NCBI GenBank assembly: GCA_947455805.1
Contig: CANGSN010000002.1
Coordinates: forward strand, 1 to 45,437
Reading direction: 5' to 3'
DNA from: Planctomycetota bacterium
Lineage (GTDB): Bacteria; Planctomycetota; UBA1135; UBA2386
DNA length: 45,437 nucleotides
Of the stretch, positions 32,461 to 40,401 are shown one piece after another. The position numbers were made by a program, and so were the translations under genes. Numbering within the stretch: position 1 is the first letter of the stretch; each line of letters begins with the position of its first letter. Below the pieces are notes generated by a model. The model saw only the letters and a program-made list of their open reading frames with translations. It was not told the DNA's origin and did no database searches.

Positions 32461-33807
32461 ATGCACCACCGCCTGCTCGTCTCGAGCCTCGTCGTCCACG
32501 CCGTTCTCGCCACCGTCGCCGCCCAGACCAACTGGACGCTGCGCACGCCGGCGACCTCGCCGCTGCCGTTCACCGCGCACGCGATGGCGTTCCACCTGCC
32601 GAGCGACCGCCACGTGCTGTTCGGCGGCATCACCGGTGGCGTGCGCTACGACCAGACGTGGCTCTACGACGGCACCACGTGGACGCAGGCGACGCCGACG
32701 ACCGTGCCGCCAGCGCGCGTCGCGCACGCGATGGCCTACGACCAGAACCGCGGCGTGCTGGTCATGTTCGGCGGCGTTCCAGCAGCCGGCGGCCTGATCG
32801 GCGACACCTGGGAATGGGACGGCGGCAACTGGACGCAGCGCACACCCACGAACGCGCCGAGCCCGCGCCGTTCGTTCCCGCTGGTGTTCCACCCCGGCCG
32901 CGGCACCACCGTGCTGTGGGGCGGCTACACCACCACCGACCTGAACGACATGTGGGAGTGGGACGGCACCAACTGGACGCAGATCACGCCGGCGAACAGT
33001 CCGTCGCCGCGGCGCGCCAGCGACATGGCCTACGACCCGACGACCGGCAACCTGATCCTGTTCAGCGGGTACCTGATGGGCGCCGACACCTGGTCGTTCG
33101 ACGGTGCCACCTGGACGCAGCTGTCGCCGGCCGTGTCGCCGTCGGCGCGCTTCGACCACTCGATGGTCACCGACACCGCGCGCGGCCGCATCGTGATGTT
33201 CGGCGGCCCGGGTGCGGCCGACCAATGGGAATGGAACGGCGCCGCCGGCACGTGGCTCCAGCGCACGCCGGCGACGCTGCCGTCGGCGCGCAGCGACACC
33301 TACCTGTCGTACGACCTGATCCGCGAGGAGATCCTGATGTTCGGCAGCGTCGCGGTGCCGGAGACGTGGCGCTACGCGCCGGTCGCCTCGGCGTTCTTCG
33401 CGACCTTCGGCAACGGCTGCGCCGGCACGCTCGGCCAGGCGCCGTCGCTGGTCAGCAGCGACCGGCCGTGGCTCGCGGAGACGTTCGAGATGGCGATCAC
33501 GCCGGTGCCGGCGAACACGATCGGCATCGTCGTCATGGGCCTCAGCAACACGTTCTCGGGGGCGGTGCCGCTGCCGGTGTCGCTGGCGGCGATCGGCATG
33601 CCGGGCTGCGACCTGCAGGTCGATCCAGTGCTGATCGGCGGCCTGCTGGCGACGGGCACGACGGCCAACTGGGCGCTGGCGATCCCGAACGATCCGGTGC
33701 TGCAAGGCGGCGACATCTACGTGCAAGGCGGCGCGTTCGACGCCGGCGCCAACGCCGCGGGGCTGATCGTCGCCAACCACGGCCAGCTGCGCATGGGCGG
33801 CAAGTGA
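32461..33807 (+). CDS. Secreted Kelch-like beta-propeller with C-terminal module
   Basis: 448 residues from ATG 32461 (GTG 32458 is equally possible and better placed for the GGAG). A signal peptide ends near TVAAQ. Residues about 35-310 contain five or six Kelch/galactose-oxidase-like repeats, each about 47 residues, with the pattern VLFGG, DTWEWDG, NWTQ (for example GGLIGDTWEWDGGNWTQRTP). The C-terminal about 140 residues (GNGCAGTLGQAP, PGCDLQVDP, GQLRMGGK) are the shared module. It is probably a surface-exposed binding protein. It follows argS by 110 bp with its own promoter motif and is convergent with the sigma-factor fusion gene. Confidence 0.85.
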   Translation: MHHRLLVSSLVVHAVLATVAAQTNWTLRTPATSPLPFTAHAMAFHLPSDRHVLFGGITGGVRYDQTWLYDGTTWTQATPTTVPPARVAHAMAYDQNRGVLVMFGGVPAAGGLIGDTWEWDGGNWTQRTPTNAPSPRRSFPLVFHPGRGTTVLWGGYTTTDLNDMWEWDGTNWTQITPANSPSPRRASDMAYDPTTGNLILFSGYLMGADTWSFDGATWTQLSPAVSPSARFDHSMVTDTARGRIVMFGGPGAADQWEWNGAAGTWLQRTPATLPSARSDTYLSYDLIREEILMFGSVAVPETWRYAPVASAFFATFGNGCAGTLGQAPSLVSSDRPWLAETFEMAITPVPANTIGIVVMGLSNTFSGAVPLPVSLAAIGMPGCDLQVDPVLIGGLLATGTTANWALAIPNDPVLQGGDIYVQGGAFDAGANAAGLIVANHGQLRMGGK

Positions 33808-33846
33808 CCGCCTGAGCGCGCCGCGCGCCGTCGGCGGAACGTCGCG

Positions 33847-36800
33847 TCAGCCGCCGCTGGCGAACGGCACCACGACGGTCGCCGTCGCCTCCGCCACATC
33901 GGGCGGCATCACCACCGGCGCACTCCACGGGGCACCGGGCTCGCCGCCGCGCACTTCGATCGGCAGGGTCGGCGCCGGATCGAGCACCAGTTCGCCGTCG
34001 ACCAGAGGCAGCTGGTAGCGCTCGGTCGGCCACAGCCCGCCCCCGCAGCGCAGCTGCACACGCTCGCCGACGATCGCCGTGCCATCCGGTCGCGTCAGCC
34101 GCAGCACGAACCGCTGCGGCCGGTGCGCCAGCGTCAGCGCGACGTGTTCGCCCGCGGCGACGAAGAAGCGTTCGGCATGCAGCCCAGCCAGCGCGCGCGG
34201 GTCGTAGCTGCCGCGGCGGAACGACGCCCGGTAGGTGCCGGGCAGCAGCTGGTCGAACACGAACGTGCCATCGGCGGCGAGCGGCGTCGTCGCGGCGCGA
34301 TCCATGGTGCCGTCGTCGCGTTCGCGCCACAGGTCGATGGCGTAGTCGGCTGGCAGGCGCTCGCTCGACCGCACCGCGCCGCGCAGCTGCGCCAGCGGCA
34401 GGTTGGCGAGATCGAGCATGACGGCGACGCGCGCAGCGTCGACGTCGATCTTGACGGCGCGCATCGGCAACAGCGAGCCGAACACGCCCTGGGCGACGAG
34501 CACGCGGCGCTGCACGAGCAGCGTGTGTTCGCCGTAGGGCAGGTCCTCGACGACGAACGTGCCGTCGGCGGCGACCGGCAGGCTCTGGCCGGCGCGGTGG
34601 CGCGTGCCGAGCACGGCGATGCGCAGGTCGGCGAACGGCACCGAGGGCGAACGCACGGTGCCGTGCACGTCGCCGTGGTGCGGCAGGGCCACGACCAGCG
34701 GTGAGCCGTCGGGCGGCGGCACCAGGTCGCGCACGATGCCGTCGGGATCGCCGTCGCGGTGCAGGCGCAGCACGCAGTCGGTCAGGTCCGGACCGCGCCG
34801 CAACATCGCCATGCCGTCGGTGCCGGTGGTCGCGCCGTCGAGCCGTTCGAGCAGCCGCGCCGACATCGCGCAGCGACGACCGCGCCGCGGGTCGACGGCG
34901 AGATCGCCTTCCGCCAGCTCCGCGCCGTTGCGTCGGCGCAGCAGTTCGACCTGCAGGCCGGCGACCGGCTGGCCGTCGTCGACGACGCGGATCGGCAGTG
35001 GCCGCATGCGTGCCAGCACGACCGTCATCGCGGCGTCGCCGGCGGCCGGCACGGCCATGCGTTCGCTCGGCGCCAACTCGGGATCCGTCGGCAGCACCCG
35101 CAACCACGTCGCACCGGGCTGCACGCTGGGCAGGGGCAGCACGCCGCCGCGGTGCCGGCCGCGGTGCTGCACCTGGTCGTGGAAGAACGGCGACAGGCCC
35201 TCGCGCTGGAGGGCGATCCCGAAGTTGACGACCGGCTGCCCGGCCTCGTCGACCACGCGCAGCTCGAACGGCGGCAACGGTGTGAGGCGCACGACCAGGT
35301 CGGTTGTGCCCCACGGCACACCGCGCAGCGGCGGATGCGCCTGCCACGACTCCGCGTGCAGCACGCGCAGCATCGTCGCCGGCGCGCGATCGAGTTCCCC
35401 GCGGCTCACGACGAACGAGCCGTCGGCCCCGCTGCGCACCGTCTCCGCGAGGAAGGGATCGCTGATGGCGACGCCGGCCACCGGCTTGCCATCGCGATCG
35501 ACGACGCGACCCCGAATCGATTGCGGACTGGCGACCTGCAGTTCGACCTCGCCGGATTCAGCCGTGACCTGCGTCACCGTCGGCGTCGTCGCGAGCAACG
35601 CTCCGGCGCCGAGACGCCATTGCACCTCGCCGAACGGCACCGGCGCCGCCAACTCGAACGTGCCGTCGCTGCGGATCCGGGTGCCGGCGCGGATCTCCTT
35701 CGCCATGCCACTCGACGCCACCGCGAAGTTGGCCATCAGCATGCGCCCCGCCAAGCTGCTGCCGTCGCCGACGACGACGCGGCCGCGCAGGAGGCGGCCT
35801 GCGCGCATGCGGAGCTCGCCCAGGTCCAGCGTCCGACGCGCGCTGTCGAGGCTGCCTTGCCACACCCAACCGACGCGCTGGGGCGCCGTGACCCGCACTT
35901 CGACGAGGCCCGCGACCGCGGCAGGGATGGCGAACTGGCCATCGCGCGCCGACTCCCCGACACGGCTCGCGGTCGTGCGGGCGGGACCGAGGCCGACGGC
36001 TGCGGGACCCGCATCGGGGCGCGACGTCGGCGCGGCGTGCGGATTGGGCACCAGCTGCAGTTCGGAGGCATCGATCGAGCGCAGCACGACCTGCACCCCG
36101 GGCAGCGGACTGCCGGTGTCGGCGTCGACGACGCGACCGCGAACCGCCAGCGGCAGGGCCGCCGGCGCCACCGGCACTTCCGCAGACGCCGGCGGTGCTG
36201 CAGCGGGAGGAGGAGCTTCGGCGGACCCTTTCGCCTGTGCCACGACCTCCCGCTGCAGCGCCACATCAGCGGGGCCGCCTGCAGACGACGACCCGGACGC
36301 CACCGAGGGCGCCCCTCCGGGACCTGCCCGGCCCGACGACGGGGTGGGGCCACCCCCGTCGGACTGCCATGCGAGGACCCCGATCGCGAGGGCCGCCGCC
36401 AGCGCCGCCGAGGCAACGCCGAAACCTGCAGCCCCCATGAACGCACCGCCTGCCGACACGGCGGGCGGCGCTCCTGTGCCGAGCCCGAACGCGACGGCCA
36501 GACCTGGCCGCCAGTCGGTCTCGGTTCCTTCACCCAGCCGCGCGCGCAGCGACCCTACGCCGCGCTGCAGCCGACTCCTCACGGTCGCGATCGGGATCCC
36601 AGATGTCGATGCAATCTCCTGCGGCGAGCGCCCCTCGAAGAAGCGCTGCCAGATGGTGTCCCGGTAGGCCGGCTCGAGCGCGAACACGGCGGCCATCAGC
36701 TGCTTCGCCATCTCCTGATGGGCGAGCATCGCGGCCTGGTCCGGCGCCTGGTCCGGCGAGAGTTCGGGCCGGGTCGCGGCGATCTCGTGCAGTTCCCGCC

Positions 36801-37023
36801 GGCTCGCGCTGCGGCGGAACTTGCCGACGACGCGCATCAGCACGGTGCGCAGCCAGCCACCGGGCGCGCTGTCGTGCGGCGGCGGCTCCCGCAAGGCTGC
36901 CACCCAGACCTCCTGCACCGCATCGTCGGCATCGTGCGCATTGCGGAGCAATGCCCCCGCGAGACGCCGCAAGGCGGTCGCGTGGCGTTCGAGCTGGAGC
37001 TCGACGTCGAACGGCGAGGACAC
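33847..37023 (-). CDS. ECF sigma factor fused to membrane helix and carboxypeptidase-regulatory-like repeats
   Basis: 1058 residues from GTG 37023. Residues about 10-75 are sigma region 2 (ALRRLAGALLRNAHDADDAV, WVAALREPP) and about 108-165 region 4 with the helix-turn-helix FFEGRSPQEIASTSGIPIAT. A membrane helix at about 194-219 and a Gly/Ser/Pro-rich linker follow. From about 290 a series of beta-sandwich domains of carboxypeptidase-regulatory-like type (RGRVVDADTGSPLPGVQVVL, SIRGRVVDRDGKPVAGVAIS) reaches to the end. So the cytosolic transcription factor and a large periplasmic part are one chain. A proteolytic release or conformational signal across the membrane is the likely control; this is inference. 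Upstream 250 bp separate it from the LRR gene. Confidence 0.85.
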   Translation of the reverse strand: MSSPFDVELQLERHATALRRLAGALLRNAHDADDAVQEVWVAALREPPPHDSAPGGWLRTVLMRVVGKFRRSASRRELHEIAATRPELSPDQAPDQAAMLAHQEMAKQLMAAVFALEPAYRDTIWQRFFEGRSPQEIASTSGIPIATVRSRLQRGVGSLRARLGEGTETDWRPGLAVAFGLGTGAPPAVSAGGAFMGAAGFGVASAALAAALAIGVLAWQSDGGGPTPSSGRAGPGGAPSVASGSSSAGGPADVALQREVVAQAKGSAEAPPPAAAPPASAEVPVAPAALPLAVRGRVVDADTGSPLPGVQVVLRSIDASELQLVPNPHAAPTSRPDAGPAAVGLGPARTTASRVGESARDGQFAIPAAVAGLVEVRVTAPQRVGWVWQGSLDSARRTLDLGELRMRAGRLLRGRVVVGDGSSLAGRMLMANFAVASSGMAKEIRAGTRIRSDGTFELAAPVPFGEVQWRLGAGALLATTPTVTQVTAESGEVELQVASPQSIRGRVVDRDGKPVAGVAISDPFLAETVRSGADGSFVVSRGELDRAPATMLRVLHAESWQAHPPLRGVPWGTTDLVVRLTPLPPFELRVVDEAGQPVVNFGIALQREGLSPFFHDQVQHRGRHRGGVLPLPSVQPGATWLRVLPTDPELAPSERMAVPAAGDAAMTVVLARMRPLPIRVVDDGQPVAGLQVELLRRRNGAELAEGDLAVDPRRGRRCAMSARLLERLDGATTGTDGMAMLRRGPDLTDCVLRLHRDGDPDGIVRDLVPPPDGSPLVVALPHHGDVHGTVRSPSVPFADLRIAVLGTRHRAGQSLPVAADGTFVVEDLPYGEHTLLVQRRVLVAQGVFGSLLPMRAVKIDVDAARVAVMLDLANLPLAQLRGAVRSSERLPADYAIDLWRERDDGTMDRAATTPLAADGTFVFDQLLPGTYRASFRRGSYDPRALAGLHAERFFVAAGEHVALTLAHRPQRFVLRLTRPDGTAIVGERVQLRCGGGLWPTERYQLPLVDGELVLDPAPTLPIEVRGGEPGAPWSAPVVMPPDVAEATATVVVPFASGG

Positions 37024-37272
37024 GGGAGAGAGGCGAGGGACGGGACGAACGGGAGGGACGTGGCGCGTGATCGGGCCGGTCAGACGCCACAGCGGCCAGT
37101 TCTGTTTCCGACTAGATGCCCGCAACCTGTCGAACGGATGCAATCCCCGCGCGGTTTTCTGCGTGACAGGAGATTCCGCGTGGCGGGTACCCGTGTCCGG
37201 GCACATGGGTGACACGGTCCAGCCGCCGCAGACCGATCGCAGCCTCCGGATTCCGGTCACTCGGCGCCGCGA

Positions 37273-39690
37273 TCACCACACCTTGCGCACGATCTGCAGG
37301 TCCGGGCGGTCGGCGGCGAGGCCCGGCACATCCTCGTCGCGCACGCAGGTCGAACGGCTGATGTCGAGGAACCGGAGGCGCTTCGCGGCGCGGATGGCGT
37401 CGGCGTGCACCGGGGTCATCTTCGTGCAGCCCTTGGCGGCAAGGTGCTCGAGGCTCGGCGCGGCGAGCAGCGCGCGGAAGCCTTCGTCATCGAGCCAGTC
37501 GGCGTCGCGCAACACCAGCTTGCGCAGCGCTGGGAAGCGGTCCCGCAGCAGGGCGGACGCAGCGGCGTCGAAACCGCAGCCAGACAGATCGAGATCCCGC
37601 ACGCCTGTCGGCACGTGCAGCAACGCACTGCTGACCAGGCCGGTGCATTCCGCCAGCACGAGGTGGCGCAAGCTGGGCAGTTCGGCGACTGCCTGCAGCG
37701 CCATGCTGGTGAAGGGCCCCTGGGTGAGGTCGAGGTCCTGCAGGACCAGCAGATGCTGGAGGGACATCACCGCCCGGTCGTGCAGGTTGGGCAGGTTGGC
37801 GAGTGCTAGGCGGTTCAAGGTCCGCAGCTCGCCAACGAGCGCGAGTTGCTCCGTCGTGAGGTGCTTGCACGCGGACAGGGTCAGGGAGGTCAGGTGACGG
37901 CAGCCGGCGATGCCGCGCATGCCAGCGTCACCGAAGCCGCGCACAGCGATCAGGTACAGTTCTCGAAGCTCCGGCAGGGACGGCAGGACCGCGAGCGCAG
38001 CGTCGCCGACCACACAACCGACCAGGCTCAGCGTCCTCAGCTTCTTGCCCTTGGCCAGCGACCGCAGTGCGTCGGCAGGCAAGGCGTCGACGCCGACGAC
38101 GTGGAGCCGCCGCAAGGCCGGGAGCACCAGCACGGCGTCGAGACCGACAGCGGTCAGCGGATCCTGGTCGTCGCGGACGAACTCGAGCACTTCGATCCAA
38201 GGACAGGCTGCCAGCGCCACGGCTGCGCGATCGCCGAGGTTCCGCACCTCCACGTGTGTGACCATCGGCGGCAGCGTCGCGATCTCGGCGACGGCGCGGA
38301 TCTGGCGGTACGTGTGCTGCCGGTGCAGGTCGGCGAGCTTCAACTGGAACTCAGCGTCGTCGCGTTCCACGCGCACCCGCTTGCCGGCGGCGAGCAGAGT
38401 CGCCGCATGCTCGAGCGTGAACCATGGTGCGACACCGAGGTCGACTTCGCGCAGGGGCTTCGCGGCCGCGAGCAGCGCTACCAGGTCGGCCGGCGAGTCC
38501 GCATTCGTGCCGGTCGAGGTCCGGACGCCCGCGATGCAGAGCTTCTGCAACTGCGACAACTGCAGAACCCCGCGAACGGTGCTGACATCGAGGGACCGGC
38601 AGCCGCCGAGGTCCAACTCGATCAGGGCCGGCGTCTTCTCCACGAGCCGTGCGCCGATCTGCTCGGTGACCATCGCATGCGGAATCCAGAGTCGCCGCAG
38701 AGCTGGCCAGTCCTGAATCACGTCGTCGTGAACAGCACTGCTTCCTGGCGGACCGAACGGCGCTCCCAGATGGATACGCAACTCGCGCAACTGCTTCAGC
38801 GCCGCGAGCAGCTTCGAATCACGCAGCTCCGGGCTGTAGTCGGAATGCAGCTCGAGGTGCTCTAGCGCGGTCAGCTCAGCGATCGCCCGAAGCAGAACCG
38901 GTCGGATCGGTTCCTCCATGCAGTCGATGCGCAACGTCTCGAGACCCTGGAGGGAAGCGACGACCTCTGCGCCTTCTTGCTCGATGCCAAAGGAGAACTG
39001 CAGTGCGAGAGACCTCAGCTTGGCCAACTGGCGCAGCGGAGCAAGCGAAGCGTCCGCGTCGTGGAGGTAGCCGAGCCGCAGATCCCGAAGCTCCGAGAGC
39101 CTTCCCACGAGCGTCATCAGTTCGGCCGTGGTGGCGGTGTCGTCTTGGTCCTTCCGGCGCGGCCTGACGTCAGGGTGAACTCCCTCGACGATCAAAATCT
39201 CGAGCTTCGGACAGCGATCGACCAGCTCTTCCATGCCGCGCTTGCCGAGCTCCACCTTCACCGCGCGCAGGTCCGTCGGCAGCGACGCGACTTCCTGGCG
39301 AGAACGAACGACGACGATCTCACCTTCTCCGAGTTCGCCGTCACCCGGGTCCTGCATCGAGGGCGCAGCGACGAACTGCGCAGGATGGTCGCGCCCCGCA
39401 CCCGCGCGCTGCATCCATGCGACCCCGCCGACGACGCCCAGCCCGAGAAGCAGCAGCGCCGCCAGCCACAACTGACGCCACAGCCCAGCGCCGACGGGGA
39501 CGTCTTCAGGCCCGAGCAACGGCCGTTCGCCTGCCGCAGCGCGCGCGATCACCTGCGCCGTCACGTCGGGCGCACGTTCGCCGCCGAGCGCTTCGTCGAG
39601 TCCGGCGTCGAGCCAGCGGTCCATCGCTTCGGCTTCGTGGGAACGCAGCGGCGCGGCGTCGTTCGCTTCGTTGTTCATGGCATCGCTCAC
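37273..39690 (-). CDS. Anti-sigma-like membrane protein with periplasmic leucine-rich repeats
   Basis: 805 residues from GTG 39690. The first about 70 residues are a cytosolic acidic-helical segment of anti-sigma character (AEAMDRWLDAGLDEALGG) but lack the HxxxCxxC zinc motif. A membrane helix spans about 74-92 (LWLAALLLLGLGVVGG). From about 120 to the end are more than 20 leucine-rich repeats with patterns LRDLRLGYL, LEHLELHSD, LRTLSLVGC and CTG-type Cys/Asn turns, probably a periplasmic solenoid. The start overlaps the sigma gene's stop as GTGA, so it is translationally coupled and most likely regulates that sigma factor. The LRR part would bind a ligand or envelope component. Confidence 0.8.
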   Translation of the reverse strand: MSDAMNNEANDAAPLRSHEAEAMDRWLDAGLDEALGGERAPDVTAQVIARAAAGERPLLGPEDVPVGAGLWRQLWLAALLLLGLGVVGGVAWMQRAGAGRDHPAQFVAAPSMQDPGDGELGEGEIVVVRSRQEVASLPTDLRAVKVELGKRGMEELVDRCPKLEILIVEGVHPDVRPRRKDQDDTATTAELMTLVGRLSELRDLRLGYLHDADASLAPLRQLAKLRSLALQFSFGIEQEGAEVVASLQGLETLRIDCMEEPIRPVLLRAIAELTALEHLELHSDYSPELRDSKLLAALKQLRELRIHLGAPFGPPGSSAVHDDVIQDWPALRRLWIPHAMVTEQIGARLVEKTPALIELDLGGCRSLDVSTVRGVLQLSQLQKLCIAGVRTSTGTNADSPADLVALLAAAKPLREVDLGVAPWFTLEHAATLLAAGKRVRVERDDAEFQLKLADLHRQHTYRQIRAVAEIATLPPMVTHVEVRNLGDRAAVALAACPWIEVLEFVRDDQDPLTAVGLDAVLVLPALRRLHVVGVDALPADALRSLAKGKKLRTLSLVGCVVGDAALAVLPSLPELRELYLIAVRGFGDAGMRGIAGCRHLTSLTLSACKHLTTEQLALVGELRTLNRLALANLPNLHDRAVMSLQHLLVLQDLDLTQGPFTSMALQAVAELPSLRHLVLAECTGLVSSALLHVPTGVRDLDLSGCGFDAAASALLRDRFPALRKLVLRDADWLDDEGFRALLAAPSLEHLAAKGCTKMTPVHADAIRAAKRLRFLDISRSTCVRDEDVPGLAADRPDLQIVRKVW

Positions 39691-40223
39691 GTCGCCCTCC
39701 GCGGATTCGTGGCCACTTCACCAGCGCCGAGCCGCCGCTCGACACACGCGCGCAGCACCGCGCGCACACGCTGCAGCAGCGTCTTCACGCCGTTCTCCTT
39801 CATGCCGAGCGCCTGGGCGATCGTGCGCCGATCCTCTCCGTCGCGGTAGCTGCGCTGCACCGCCTCGCGCGCCTTGCCGTCGAGACCTTCGACGCACGAA
39901 CGCAGCGCCTCGAGCCAGCGTTCGCCCTCGTCGGCGGCGGCGACGTCGCGCCAGCGCGCTTCGACGAACTCCGCCAGCAGCACCTCGCGCCGCCCCTGGT
40001 CGCGCCGGCGGCGCAGCCACAGGTGCCGCGCCGTCTCGCGCAGGAACGTCGCCACCGCCGCGTCGCCGCGGTCGTCGTGCAGCCGGTCGAGTGCCACCAG
40101 GAACGTGTCCTGCAGCAGGTCCTCCGCCTGATCGCCGCGCGCCCCGAGCGCACGCAGGTAGCGCCACAGGCCGAGCTGGTGGCGGCGCACCAGCGCCGCG
40201 AGGTCGAGCGGGCTCTCGGTCAT
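39687..40223 (-). CDS. ECF-type RNA polymerase sigma factor
   Basis: 178 residues. Region 2 (about 12-70) contains GLWRYLRALGARGDQAEDLL and QDTFLVALDRL; region 4 (about 115-165) contains LDGKAREAVQRSYRDGEDRR and the recognition helix TIAQALGMKENGVKTLLQRV. It directs transcription of a small regulon, held by the co-translated anti-sigma-like LRR protein (GTGA overlap). ATG 40223 gives MTESPLDLAALVRRHQLGLW. The start is 178 bp from the divergent Ig-like membrane protein, so both may share a promoter region and that gene is a likely target. Confidence 0.9.
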   Translation of the reverse strand: MTESPLDLAALVRRHQLGLWRYLRALGARGDQAEDLLQDTFLVALDRLHDDRGDAAVATFLRETARHLWLRRRRDQGRREVLLAEFVEARWRDVAAADEGERWLEALRSCVEGLDGKAREAVQRSYRDGEDRRTIAQALGMKENGVKTLLQRVRAVLRACVERRLGAGEVATNPRRAT

Positions 40224-40338
40224 GGCCAGGGCGGGTTGGATCGTCGCATGCACGCGGCATTCATCCCGCGAGCCCGCCGAGGGTATTCGACCTTCTCCAC
40301 TTTCCCAGCAGGCGGGGCCGGCAGCGCATGGGCGCCGG

Positions 40339-40367
40339 TTGACGCGGCGGGCGAGCACACCCACGAT
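40339..40367 (+). promoter_or_regulatory. Promoter of the divergent Ig-like membrane protein gene
   Basis: TTGACG (40339-40344), a 17-nt spacer and CACGAT (40362-40367) fit a sigma-70 promoter, 34 nt before ATG 40402. A strong GGAGG lies 8 nt before the ATG. It sits in the intergenic region shared with the sigma gene. Confidence 0.45.
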
Positions 40368-40401
40368 CCCCGACCCTGACGGCGCAGAGGAGGCGCCGCG
40401 C

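Noticed and set aside
33808..33846. GC-rich palindromic stretch (GCGCGCCGCGCGC) between convergent genes as a terminator
   Set aside because: Such low-complexity GC runs are common here, no T-run follows and the stem is very short.
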